A stretch of 64,000 bases of DNA, taken from NCBI RefSeq assembly GCF_016595505.1, contig NZ_JAENIL010000020.1, positions 58,604 to 122,603 of the forward strand, in the 5' to 3' direction. A program made the position numbers and the translations under genes. Source of the DNA: Pelagicoccus mobilis (lineage in GTDB: Bacteria; Verrucomicrobiota; Verrucomicrobiia; Opitutales; Opitutaceae). The first letter of the stretch is position 1. Each line of letters opens with the position of its first letter. Below are positions 49,622-58,544 of this stretch, piece after piece. The notes beneath the pieces were generated by a model. It had not been told where the DNA came from, did no database searches, and saw only the letters and a program-made list of their open reading frames with translations.

Positions 49622-51007
49622 ATGAAAACCACAGCACAATTTTGCATCGATCCGAATGCCCTCACCCCTAGCACACAACGACTCGGCGGTGGCGGAGAGG
49701 CGTATCCAAATCTTAAAACAAACGAAAAATCACTCCAAGCGTGGCAAGCGCTGCGCTTCGGGCTATTCATACATTGGGGACCAGTTAGCCTACGCGGAAC
49801 TGAAATTAGCTGGTCACGCGGCACAGACACTCCGAGCGGCCCCGAGGACATGGGACTCTTTGGCAACCAAGTAGAACTCGAGGACTATGACTCCCTGTAC
49901 AAGGAGTTCAACCCTGCCCTATACAATCCCTACGAATGGGTTGACGCCGCCAAACAAGCTGGCGTGAAGTACTTGATACTGACGGCCAGACACCACGACG
50001 GTTTCAGCCTCTGGGATACCAAGTACTCCGACTACAACATAACGGCCTCACCTTACCGTCACGACATAGTGGGACCGCTTGCCGACGCCTGCAAAGAGGC
50101 GAAGATCAAATTCGGTATCTACTACTCGATCTGTGATTGGTATCATCCCGACTATCCCCTTCGCCCCATCGAAGGTCAGTACAGCTATCAAGAGTTTCGC
50201 AAACTCGACGCTGAAACCGAAGCGTCGATGAAACGCTACAATCTGTTTCTTCGAGATCAGCTGCGTGAGCTCATCGAACGTTACGATCCTTTTCTGTTTT
50301 GGTTCGATGGCGACTGGGAGTGGCCTTGGACCCATGAAATGGGCATGGATCTCTATGCCTACTTGAGAAAATTGAAACCTGATATTCTCATCAACAATCG
50401 AGTTGATCGAGGTCGCCAAGGGCTCCAAGGTATGAACGCGGATGATCGCTTTGCCGGTGACTTCGGCACGCCCGAGCAACAAATCGGTCATTTTGACGCC
50501 ATCAACCCATGGGAATCCTGTATCACCATCGCCGAGCAATGGGCCTGGAAACCGAACGACACGTTGAAATCTACGAATGAGTGTATCCAAACATTGGTGC
50601 AAACAGTTGGCGGTGACGGCAATTTGCTCTTCAATGTCGGCCCCATGTTAGACGGTCGAATCGAACAACGTCAAATCGCTCGCCTCAAAGAGATGGGGGA
50701 CTGGTTGCAAATAAACGGCGAGGCAGTCTATGGAACTCGAGGAGGCCCCTATCTCCCCAATCACCTTTTTGTATCCACCTTTCGGGGTAACCTAATTTAT
50801 CTACATTTCCTTGAAAGCCCGAGGAGCTCAGTCTCGCTACAAGAGATTGAAGGAAATGCGCTTTCCCGCTGCTACTATCTGGATAGCGAAGAAGAGATTG
50901 AATCGAACTCCGACCTCGATGGCATTCGCCTTACCTTCGCCGAACCTCCCCCCACAAATCCGGTGACTGTGGTCGTTCTAGAATTCGAACGAGAGATTTC
51001 ACAATAA
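49622..51007 (+). CDS. GH29 alpha-L-fucosidase
   Basis: Retaining exo-alpha-L-fucosidase. 461 residues. The N-terminus (MKTTAQFCIDPNALTPS) is not a signal peptide, so it probably acts in the cytoplasm unless an upstream start exists. Family marks: ALRFGLFIHWGPVSLRG, AGVKYLILTARHHDGFSLWD, HDIVGPLADACKEAKIKFGI, YYSICDWYHPDY, FLFWFDGDWEW with nucleophile candidate D229, ILINNRVDRG, WESCITIAEQWAWKPND and GGDGNLLFNVGPMLDGRIE. ATG 49622 has GGCAGGA about 8 bases upstream inside a hairpin. It is last in the set GH151-like, cytochrome protein, DUF5060, GH29. The fucose released would feed the isomerase/kinase pair at 36387-39685. The acid/base residue varies between subfamilies and is not assigned. 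Confidence 0.93.
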   Translation: MKTTAQFCIDPNALTPSTQRLGGGGEAYPNLKTNEKSLQAWQALRFGLFIHWGPVSLRGTEISWSRGTDTPSGPEDMGLFGNQVELEDYDSLYKEFNPALYNPYEWVDAAKQAGVKYLILTARHHDGFSLWDTKYSDYNITASPYRHDIVGPLADACKEAKIKFGIYYSICDWYHPDYPLRPIEGQYSYQEFRKLDAETEASMKRYNLFLRDQLRELIERYDPFLFWFDGDWEWPWTHEMGMDLYAYLRKLKPDILINNRVDRGRQGLQGMNADDRFAGDFGTPEQQIGHFDAINPWESCITIAEQWAWKPNDTLKSTNECIQTLVQTVGGDGNLLFNVGPMLDGRIEQRQIARLKEMGDWLQINGEAVYGTRGGPYLPNHLFVSTFRGNLIYLHFLESPRSSVSLQEIEGNALSRCYYLDSEEEIESNSDLDGIRLTFAEPPPTNPVTVVVLEFEREISQ

Positions 51008-51100
51008 AGGGAAGGAACTTCCTTACAGTTTAGGATATCCTGTCCGCTCCAAAGGCTTTCTTTTGGTTCATCAACAAGCGCAGAGGATGAGAACCCAACC

Positions 51101-51173
51101 GTTGGAGTTCCGCCTTTAGGCGGCAACCCTAAGCAACGGAAACCGAAGAGCCCGCTGAAGCGGGAACTCCAAC
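51101..51173. repeat. Intergenic inverted repeat (GTTGGAGTTC...GAACTCCAAC)
   Basis: GTTGGAGTTC (51101-51110) and GAACTCCAAC (51164-51173) flank two local hairpins: CCGCC-TTTA-GGCGG (51110-51123) and CCCGCT-GA-AGCGGG (51151-51164). It lies in the gap between the convergent GH29 and GH10 genes and probably ends transcripts from both. Confidence 0.7.
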
Positions 51174-51225
51174 AGTTTCGCCTTAAACAGGTATCCACTG
51201 CTTTTGACTATGATCCTTTCTTTCC

Positions 51226-53070
51226 CTACTTTTTGCCAAGCGGCATCGCTAGAGAACGAAACCCATTTTCTTCTTCAGCCTCAAACTCGACCTGAATCTC
51301 GATCTCCTCCCCTTTCCATTCAACAAGCAGTCGATAGTCTCCATAGAACGCGTCGAGTTGAATAGTACCCGCCTCGCTCGCGATCAGCTCTTCCTGAGTA
51401 TTCCAGCTTTCGAAGAGCAATTCGCGTTGGGCGAGACCATTTGCTTTGTAGCTGCCATCTTCGCCCACAATCGCTCCGAGGGGTCTCCACATCTCAGGCT
51501 CAAAGTACCCCCACCGGGTTAGACCAACCGTCGAGGGGTGAGCAAAAATCGCTGTGTAGAAATCAGTATCGTAGCGAGCCTGCCCTTCTTCGTCTCGGGT
51601 TGTAAGATCGTACTCTGTCACCCGTATCGGCAAGTCATATACAGAAAAACGATCCAAAACCTCCCAAATCCGCTCCGGCTCCGTAACCGCTTCTGTGAAG
51701 TGCCCTTGCATCCCGATCCCATCAATCGGAGCTCCCATATCGAGCAAGGTTTGAATCGTATCAAAGTAGTGATCCTGAGCCGCTGCATTGGAAGCACCAT
51801 CGCTAAGGATCGTATTCTCGTTGATGTACAAGATCGCTTCAGGGTCGAGCTCTCGCACCTTGTGAAACCACTCAACGACTCCTTTTAGACCAACAATGCC
51901 TGTCACCTCCGTTAATTGACGTAATTCGTTTGTGACGTCGTATTCGCGTATTCCGTACGCTTTCATGATCGGCACAATTTCCTCGAAGTGCTGTATGATT
52001 CTCGCCTGAAATGCTTCCGGATCACCTGACAAATCCCTCAACTCCTGCGGAGCAAACTTCCAGCCAGGATACAGCAGAACATGACCGCGAGTGGGAATCC
52101 CCTGTTCTTGAAGCCAAGCAGCCATTTGCTTGTACTCCTCTCGTTTAACCGGATCTGCCCATCCCCAATCAGCCCAATAGATGGGCGCGGTTGCATGGTT
52201 GAAATTGTCTTTCAACCACTGTCGGTAGCGATCGCCCCCCTCGCCCTCTTCCAAAAGCAATGTGCTGAAGAAAGTTCCGAACTCGTAAGCGTGATTCACT
52301 TGCTCGATGCGGACATTCGCACCGGAAAGCGGTTTACCTGCAAGATCGACAAGTTTGAATCGCATTTGCCCCTTTCGGTGCTGCTCGATCATCTGCTGAG
52401 CTGTCTCCCGCCATGGAGCATCCAAAGCCATCCCGGCATAGGAGATCTTGCTGCCTGGCAAACGGTCAGGATCCACTTGATCATTGAGTTGAATCATGGA
52501 AACCCCAGCGATATCGATACTTTGAATACCATTGGCCAAGTGAAGACTCAGCTTCACGCTACCAGCCTCGTAATCGTCTTCGACTTGTCCGGCTCCTATG
52601 AATCGACGCCATTCACCCACAGCAGTCCCGCCTAGAGAGGCGATTCCAACCCAGCTCGGATTCGTTCGCTCGATATACCCCGTTAGCAAGGAAGAGTCAC
52701 TGTAGTGACTCGCTCGAGCCCAAAAACTCGCCAGTACCCAATCGCCCTTTTGAAGGGATCCAGGATTCGAATCGGAATGGACGAGAACGTCCCAGGCATT
52801 GCTCGACTCCTGCAAAACCTGGATTCGAACAAATTTCCCCAAATTACCTTCAGCATCCTCAATCCACTCGTGACTCTGCATCTGAGAGGATCCAGACACT
52901 GACAGAGTAGATTCATCGCTCACTTCGAAAAAGGGTGTGGCTTCAAACTCAGATGGAATCTCATCGAGTAGATCCTTCAAGTAGACCGGAGTATCAGGAT
53001 ACACGCTGCTCGTCCCGGCAAGTCCGACGCAGAGAGTGAGCAAGGACAGTCTTATTCGCAAATTCAACAT
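51226..53070 (-). CDS. Secreted GH10 endo-xylanase, second copy
   Basis: Endo-xylanase-type enzyme. ATG 53070 (MLNLRIRLSLL) is chosen because GAGGGA precedes it and a signal peptide follows (LSLLTLCVGLAGTSSV); the frame is open from 53088. 614 residues. Residues 35-195 form a beta-sandwich binding-like module (GDWVLASFWARASHYSDSSL). The GH10 barrel covers about 225-560: TRGHVLLYPG, acid/base E382 in REYDVTNELRQL, GIGMQGHF, nucleophile E486 in IRVTEYDLTT, GLTRWGYFEPEMWRP. Both Glu are kept, but the usual Asn-Glu-Pro is Asn-Glu-Leu. The C-terminal tail is a short beta module. The esterase-fusion stop lies 10 bp upstream, so the two form an operon. Same layout as 25807-27912, yet clearly diverged in sequence. 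Confidence 0.92.
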   Translation of the reverse strand: MLNLRIRLSLLTLCVGLAGTSSVYPDTPVYLKDLLDEIPSEFEATPFFEVSDESTLSVSGSSQMQSHEWIEDAEGNLGKFVRIQVLQESSNAWDVLVHSDSNPGSLQKGDWVLASFWARASHYSDSSLLTGYIERTNPSWVGIASLGGTAVGEWRRFIGAGQVEDDYEAGSVKLSLHLANGIQSIDIAGVSMIQLNDQVDPDRLPGSKISYAGMALDAPWRETAQQMIEQHRKGQMRFKLVDLAGKPLSGANVRIEQVNHAYEFGTFFSTLLLEEGEGGDRYRQWLKDNFNHATAPIYWADWGWADPVKREEYKQMAAWLQEQGIPTRGHVLLYPGWKFAPQELRDLSGDPEAFQARIIQHFEEIVPIMKAYGIREYDVTNELRQLTEVTGIVGLKGVVEWFHKVRELDPEAILYINENTILSDGASNAAAQDHYFDTIQTLLDMGAPIDGIGMQGHFTEAVTEPERIWEVLDRFSVYDLPIRVTEYDLTTRDEEGQARYDTDFYTAIFAHPSTVGLTRWGYFEPEMWRPLGAIVGEDGSYKANGLAQRELLFESWNTQEELIASEAGTIQLDAFYGDYRLLVEWKGEEIEIQVEFEAEEENGFRSLAMPLGKK

Positions 53071-53080
53071 AACGAGTCCC

Positions 53081-54820
53081 TCAATCAATTATCGCCTTAC
53101 TTAGCTCGCGGAAAAACGCGTTATAAACGAAGCGCTTCCCTTCCTCGGGATTCCCGTCTTCTCCCATTCGAACAACCACCATGTCCCACTCAGGTACCAC
53201 AAAACACATGTTATTGTGGAGCCCGCTCATGTAGTAGGTGCCTTCAGGGGTGTCTGGCATATCATCGCCCTCACCACGAACCCACCAATTGTATCCATAG
53301 CGCCCTGCCCCAACAACATTAGACCGGTCCGTATCAGCAGTTGGTATTTCCGAAGCGACTTGCGATCGACTCGCCTCGCGAACCCACCAAGTCGGCACCA
53401 GTTGCTTCCCTTTCCATCGTCCTTCATTGAGGAACAAATGTCCCATTCGGGCTAGTTGCTGAGCGTTCATTGAAATGCCTGTGCACCCATTGCGAATGAT
53501 TGGCCCGTCCTTCAAACGCGTATCGGACCACCAATCCCAATCACCAAAACCGATCTCCTCTCCAACCTTCCGATTGAAGTAAGACGCCAAATCCTCGTCT
53601 GCGATTCGTGTCAAAACGCGACCAAACATCATCATCGCTTCATCCCAATAGGCATACGCTTCTCCTGGAGAAAATAATGGCTCCGCTGGCTTGTAAGGGG
53701 TGTGACTCCAATCCTCGCTAGCGTCTCCCCAGCGACTCTTCCCGCGGGCACTGTAACCAGAAGTCATACTCGCAAAATGCTTCAACTCAATCTCTCCATA
53801 CGCTGCACCGAGCAAGGGTTCGAACTCAGCCGCCAATGTATCCAATCGGCACTTTCCATCCTCGATCAACAGTCCTAGAATTGTACTGGTGAAGGATTTG
53901 GTGGACGAATAGATATTGTGCGCCTTGGTGATCGAATCCCCTTCGAAGAGCACCCGCCCATTCCGAATAACCATCGTCTGGGACAATCCGTCCTTTCCGC
54001 AGTAGGATTCCAATACAGCTAAAGCAGATGCCAAGGCCGCGTTATCTACGCCCTGCTCTCTAGGCGACACCTTTTTCCACGTTTCATCAGGAAACACCAT
54101 GGAACGCTGGCTAAGGTCATGCTCAAGAAGCCAGGCATAGAGCTCTTTATTCAAATAGGTTTGCGTCCAAGCATCGTGATCAACTCCTGGATACGTCGTG
54201 AGTCGCACGTTGCCACCCTCGGCTTCGATCGCTTTCACCATGCGAAGACTCTCGTCAACAGGAATCACAGGATCCGCTTCGCCGTGAAAAACCCAAATCG
54301 GCAGATCCCCAAGCCAACCGGCATAGGGAGCGGGGGCGGCACCACAAACGACTGCCATCGCCGCAAACCGCTCTGAGTTTTCCGCCGCTAAACGCCAGGC
54401 GCCGTAAGCACCTCTGGACATTCCCGTCAGGTAGACCTTATCAGTATCGACTCGATACCGGTCCTCAACGAAATCAAGCAACTGAACCAAGTCGTCCTCT
54501 TTCCAGAACCCGCGTGAATCGGGATTTTGTGGGGCAACCAACAAAAACGGAAGATCCTCCCCCGCTTCTCGCAACGCAGGCGGGCCATGCCGTTTAACAC
54601 TTTCCAAGTTGCGGCCGGACTCCCCGCCTCCGTGCAAGAAGAGCAGCACTGGCCAGGACTGATCACTTTCTGAGTACCCCTCAGGCAGATACACCAAACT
54701 ATCGAAAGGTACATCTGACTCGCCGCGTTCGACCAAATGCGACTCAGCCATTACAAAAACGGGGATGCAAAGGATTAGGCCAAAGGCAAAAACAGGGGAT
54801 AAGGGACATCGGGAAATCAT
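53081..54820 (-). CDS. Secreted fusion of alpha/beta-hydrolase esterase and beta-lactamase-fold domain
   Basis: Two-domain exported esterase. The signal peptide is 1-25 (VFAFGLILCIPVFVMAES). Residues 30-235 are an alpha/beta hydrolase of the PHB-depolymerase/phospholipase type: VLLFLHGGGESG, nucleophile S135 in LTGMSRGAYG, acid region D183 (HGEADPVIP) and H215 (GVDHDAWT). Residues from about 245 form a serine-beta-lactamase fold: ARNG-like IRNGRVLFEGDS, the SxxK motif S305-S-T-K308 in YSSTKSFTS, a YxN-like YSARGKSRWGD and YNWWVRGEGDD. Both nucleophiles are present. Such domains occur as separate carbohydrate esterases; together they suggest removal of acetyl, feruloyl or methyl groups from the polymer attacked by the xylanase encoded 10 bp downstream. 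Exact ester unknown. Confidence 0.85.
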   Translation of the reverse strand: MISRCPLSPVFAFGLILCIPVFVMAESHLVERGESDVPFDSLVYLPEGYSESDQSWPVLLFLHGGGESGRNLESVKRHGPPALREAGEDLPFLLVAPQNPDSRGFWKEDDLVQLLDFVEDRYRVDTDKVYLTGMSRGAYGAWRLAAENSERFAAMAVVCGAAPAPYAGWLGDLPIWVFHGEADPVIPVDESLRMVKAIEAEGGNVRLTTYPGVDHDAWTQTYLNKELYAWLLEHDLSQRSMVFPDETWKKVSPREQGVDNAALASALAVLESYCGKDGLSQTMVIRNGRVLFEGDSITKAHNIYSSTKSFTSTILGLLIEDGKCRLDTLAAEFEPLLGAAYGEIELKHFASMTSGYSARGKSRWGDASEDWSHTPYKPAEPLFSPGEAYAYWDEAMMMFGRVLTRIADEDLASYFNRKVGEEIGFGDWDWWSDTRLKDGPIIRNGCTGISMNAQQLARMGHLFLNEGRWKGKQLVPTWWVREASRSQVASEIPTADTDRSNVVGAGRYGYNWWVRGEGDDMPDTPEGTYYMSGLHNNMCFVVPEWDMVVVRMGEDGNPEEGKRFVYNAFFRELSKAIID

Positions 54821-54932
54821 AAAGACGCACGGGGAAAGCTGTCACTACCTTCTTTGGACGCCGAAGTCAGCAATTAACCACATATCGCCATAAACCGGTC
54901 AAGAGGGTGCACATGAAACCTTCTTCTTGTGA

Positions 54933-55010
54933 TGTAGGGTCGGTGCTTGCCGCCGTACCGCGTCGGTTTGATCCAGGCTCTGCGGTACGGCGACAAGCGC
55001 CGACCCTACA
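54933..55010. repeat. Long intergenic inverted repeat (TGTAGGGTCGG...CCGACCCTACA)
   Basis: The arms are 29 bp, 54933-54961 and 54982-55010, matching at 27 positions, with a 20-nt centre. The outer part is TGTAGGGTCGG and the inner part CGCCGTACCGC. It lies after the beta-mannosidase stop on the minus strand and may act as its terminator. A partly similar unit with GTCCGG/CCGGAC is at 41014-41036. Confidence 0.75.
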
Positions 55011-55020
55011 AGAAATGGGG

Positions 55021-57531
55021 TTAGCCTAATTGTTCACTAGCCCCAAAGTAACGAACACTCGGAGTCTCGTCCCCCTCCCACTCAATCGAATACGGCTGGT
55101 TCGGTAGGAGATCGAAAAAGTTGTCTTGGAGTAAAGTCTCGCCGTCCAGGTCTATACACACTCCAAGTACGAGTACCGGAGATGTGAAAGTTAGTTTTCC
55201 TTCCTTCAGTTTCACATCGATTTGGGCACTCTCCAATTCGAGTTCCTTGAGTTTCGGGAGTAGCAAGCGGTTCCGGGCGATGAGTGAACCATCGTCTTTA
55301 TCGCTCAATACAGCAAACCCGACTTCTCGCTTACTCTCTTTGTAGGAAGGCTTGCTCATGATGGCTAAACGCGTCGACGCGTTCGGTTCTAGCGTGACCG
55401 AAATTGTTTTGTCCAGGATGTAGGATCCTGATGTAGTGGATTTACCATGACGCAGGTTCGCGACGATCGTTTCGTCAGTGTCGTTCACGCCATAAACTAC
55501 AATCTGATCATCTTCCTCACTTAAAATAACATGAACGGGCGCGAAGGAGCGTTTTACAGCCCAGAACGCCGGCGTTCGGCGAAGATGATAGTCAACGATC
55601 GTCCAGCTACGCGTAGCCGGCCAGCAGTCATTATACATCCAAAAACAAGCGGCAGAGGAGTCGAACGCCCGACGTCGGAAGTTTTCAATAAAGGCGCTCA
55701 TCGCTTCTCCGTGCAAAAAGCCTCCTAGGTACGTGTAATCTTCGACTCCGAGCGAACGAATCTCGATACCCGTGTGATCCTCAAATCCGGAGTTCGGCAG
55801 GCTGGGATTGTGCCAAGAGTCGACCGAGTTGTCGTGATGACGCCATGCGAAATCCATGATCCGTCCTTCCTCAGATTTCGGGAAACAGTCCCGCATCGTC
55901 TTCAGAGAGTTCGGACCGAGGTACCCTCCCTCGGTCATCATACGACACTCGAGTTCGCGGAATCTCCGGTAGTCGCTGTGCTCAAGCGAAACCGTCCAGT
56001 TGTGCTGATCACCCATATCATCGCGAGCTGGAGATTGGCGATCTGGAGAAAACGGAGAGCTCGGCTGATAGTAGCGGGTCGGATCTTCTTCCTGCAAAAT
56101 CCGTGGAAGGGTCAGATGGAAAAAAGCGTAGTCCGGATAGATCGTACCTTGGTCATACCCCCAGTGCCAATTGCCGCATTCCATTTCATTATTCCCACAC
56201 CAAACTGCCAAACTAGGATGCTCGGCTAGGCGACGAATCTGAAAGCGGGCTTCATTCTTCGCATTGGTAAATAGCTCCTCGTCATTAAGCGGATACTTAG
56301 CACATGCGTAGGCAAAGTCTTGCCAAACAACGATACCGTGCTGGTCGCAAAGCTCGTAGAATCGGTCGCTCTCATAAAGCCCGCCTCCCCAAACGCGGAT
56401 GAAGTTGAAGTTCGCTTCGAGGGCACGATCGATGAGAACCTCGTAACGCTCGTCATCAATGCGAGCAATCAACATATCAGCTGGCACCCAGTTCGCTCCC
56501 TTCAAAAAGAGCGGGCGGTGGTTTACTTTGAGAATACAGTACTTTCCTGATTCGGGATGATCGCCCTGAAAAAACTCAACGTGGCGAAACCCAATTCTCT
56601 TTTGAACCTTCTCAAGAAGACCCTGATTGTCCGATTTTATGGATACATCCAATCCGTAGAGCTTTTGCTCACCTGCTCCTCGGGGATGCCAGAGATCGAA
56701 ATCCCGCGCCGACAGCTTCACCTCTACAACCTGTTCTCCAGGCGCGACTTCGAGTGTAATCTCACGCTCGACCTTTAATTCGGGGACTGATGCGAAGATC
56801 GTAATAGACTCGCTGGCATCAGTTAGATTTTCCAGATGCCCACGAATCGTGATCTCGGCATCCGTGAGACTTTCTGCGACTTGGACGAGGGGAACGATCT
56901 GATCTACTCGCACCTTTTGCTCAGTGATTTCCAAGCTCACATCTCCCGAGATACCCACATTGCCGAGCCGCGCCGTCCAATCCCATCCGAACTGATAGGC
57001 CGGTTTCCGCAACCAATGCGACTTATGCAGACGTTTCGAAAACGCATAACGGTTCTGGTTTCCGAGACTACCGGCTTCCTTATCTCCCGCTTCGATGATG
57101 CCCGACTCGATGATAACCGTGATCCAGTTTTTGCCATCGCGGAGCTTTGAAGCGACATCGAAACAACAGGGAATAAACGCATTCTGATGCGAGCCAACGA
57201 ACTCCCCATTGAGGTAGACTTTCGCATTGAGATCTAGGGTCTTGAACCGCAGCCACGCACAGGCTCCGTCCGGAACTTCTGCGAGATCAAATTCTCGACG
57301 GTACGCCCAAATCGATTCCTCTACCCAACGAGCGCTGAGCGAGTTGACGCCCGAAACGGGATCTTCAATCAGCTCCGCCTTCATCAGGTCGAGGTGAACA
57401 CAGCCAGGGACCTGAGCATCGAAGTAGCGATCCTCTTCGATCTCTGCCTCTAGGGCATACTCGGGGCGCCCTCGTTCGCCATCACTCTGCCCCAGTTTCC
57501 AACGTCCATTAAGATCAATAATTTTGCTCAC
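55021..57531 (-). CDS. GH2 beta-mannosidase
   Basis: Cytoplasmic exo-beta-mannosidase; no signal peptide. 836 residues, typical for the family. Sugar-binding domain (IIDLNGRWKLG, VPGCVHLDLMKAELIEDP, RWVEESIWAYRREFDL), immunoglobulin-like domain, barrel (FLKGANWVPADML, FNFIRVWGGGLYESDRFYEL, IVVWQDFAYACAKYPLND). Acid/base E449 in LAVWCGNNEMECGNW. Nucleophile candidate E534 in CRMMTEGGYLGPNSLKTM, where relatives have SEFG. The RVWGGG and WQDF patterns separate beta-mannosidases from other GH2 enzymes. It is transcribed divergently from the AraC gene at 57603, with 71 bp between, and would complement the GH130 enzyme. Confidence 0.9.
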   Translation of the reverse strand: MSKIIDLNGRWKLGQSDGERGRPEYALEAEIEEDRYFDAQVPGCVHLDLMKAELIEDPVSGVNSLSARWVEESIWAYRREFDLAEVPDGACAWLRFKTLDLNAKVYLNGEFVGSHQNAFIPCCFDVASKLRDGKNWITVIIESGIIEAGDKEAGSLGNQNRYAFSKRLHKSHWLRKPAYQFGWDWTARLGNVGISGDVSLEITEQKVRVDQIVPLVQVAESLTDAEITIRGHLENLTDASESITIFASVPELKVEREITLEVAPGEQVVEVKLSARDFDLWHPRGAGEQKLYGLDVSIKSDNQGLLEKVQKRIGFRHVEFFQGDHPESGKYCILKVNHRPLFLKGANWVPADMLIARIDDERYEVLIDRALEANFNFIRVWGGGLYESDRFYELCDQHGIVVWQDFAYACAKYPLNDEELFTNAKNEARFQIRRLAEHPSLAVWCGNNEMECGNWHWGYDQGTIYPDYAFFHLTLPRILQEEDPTRYYQPSSPFSPDRQSPARDDMGDQHNWTVSLEHSDYRRFRELECRMMTEGGYLGPNSLKTMRDCFPKSEEGRIMDFAWRHHDNSVDSWHNPSLPNSGFEDHTGIEIRSLGVEDYTYLGGFLHGEAMSAFIENFRRRAFDSSAACFWMYNDCWPATRSWTIVDYHLRRTPAFWAVKRSFAPVHVILSEEDDQIVVYGVNDTDETIVANLRHGKSTTSGSYILDKTISVTLEPNASTRLAIMSKPSYKESKREVGFAVLSDKDDGSLIARNRLLLPKLKELELESAQIDVKLKEGKLTFTSPVLVLGVCIDLDGETLLQDNFFDLLPNQPYSIEWEGDETPSVRYFGASEQLG

Positions 57532-57602
57532 AGTGTTATTATAGAGCTAAATTTCCTCAATTCCGGTCTCGTGATAGCCAAAACCTGCACTATTTTAACA
57601 TC

Positions 57603-58448
57603 ATGCGTGGCTTTCGTGAATATGTGGACCTGGATGTAGGCCGTAGCTTCAGCATCGAACTCAGCGAGGTAAGCCAAGTCGACTATGGCTTACACCATCA
57701 CCCACAATGGGAGTTCACTGCCTTCCGTGGTGCGAATGGGATCCGCGGGGTTGGCGACAGCGTGGAGGAATTTCGTGATGGCGATATGGCCTTGGTACCA
57801 GCAAATGTCCCCCACTTTTGGAATATCCCGCTCCAACCGAAACCAGCGGAAAAGGTAGGCCTCAACATCATCAAGTTCTCTCCCGAACCCTGGCGCGCTA
57901 CACTCGAACTGCCAGAGATGCGACCGGTCGCAAACTTCCTTGCCAAGTGTACCGGAGGATACCGATTCACTCCCCACGATCCTTCTTACGTATTCACTCA
58001 GCTGGAGCGGATGCGAACCGCTAACTCAGCCGAGGCCATCGGTTTGCTTTGGGCTCTGTTCGGATACTTGGCTCAAGACGGGGAGCCCCTTCCGCTATCG
58101 AACACCATCTCAGGATCTGTCGAACTGGGCAACGAGCGTCTCAAGCGGGTTTTGGATCACTTGAACTCGAATTTCCAAAAACCGATCAGTCTAGAATCAG
58201 TGGCTCGCGTTGCGAATCTAAGCCCTATCGCATTCAGCCGTTACTTTAGTCAGACGATGGGACGTCCGCTTTCTCGATATCTCAACGAGCTGCGTCTTTC
58301 ATGGGCCTGCAACCAACTACTGGATACAGACCATACAGTATTATCGATTTCCCTCGAAGCCGGCTACACCAGCCTCACCAACTTCAACCGGCGCTTCCGC
58401 GAAATCAAAGAAATGACACCCCGCGAATACCGGAAGCGCTTCCGGTGA
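57603..58448 (+). CDS. AraC-family transcriptional regulator (beta-mannosidase region)
   Basis: DNA-binding regulator with a sugar-sensing cupin. 281 residues. N-terminal sensor with the His-rich cupin motif YGLHHHPQWEFTAF and EFRDGDMALVPANVPHFW. C-terminal AraC domain at about 180-280: FQKPISLESVARVANLSPIA, SRYFSQTMGRPLSRYLNELR, then SISLEAGYTSLTNFNRRFRE and MTPREYRKRF. It is divergent from the beta-mannosidase gene with 71 bp between the starts, so it is the likely regulator of that gene and itself. No clear ribosome-binding site before ATG 57603. Confidence 0.93.
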   Translation: MRGFREYVDLDVGRSFSIELSEVSQVDYGLHHHPQWEFTAFRGANGIRGVGDSVEEFRDGDMALVPANVPHFWNIPLQPKPAEKVGLNIIKFSPEPWRATLELPEMRPVANFLAKCTGGYRFTPHDPSYVFTQLERMRTANSAEAIGLLWALFGYLAQDGEPLPLSNTISGSVELGNERLKRVLDHLNSNFQKPISLESVARVANLSPIAFSRYFSQTMGRPLSRYLNELRLSWACNQLLDTDHTVLSISLEAGYTSLTNFNRRFREIKEMTPREYRKRFR

Positions 58449-58453
58449 GTCCC

Positions 58454-58529
58454 GTAGCGCTGTGCTTTAGCCAGCGTCCACAATGCAAGATCCGTCCACA
58501 TGCGGCCGCGGGCTAAAGCACCGCGCTAC
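58454..58529. repeat. Intergenic inverted repeat (GTAGCGC...GCGCTAC)
   Basis: The arms 58454-58472 (GTAGCGCTGTGCTTTAGCC) and 58511-58529 (GGCTAAAGCACCGCGCTAC) pair with one mismatch around a 38-nt centre. It fills the gap between a convergent AraC gene and the GH9 gene and can terminate both. Confidence 0.75.
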
Positions 58530-58544
58530 TCAATTAAATCCTCC

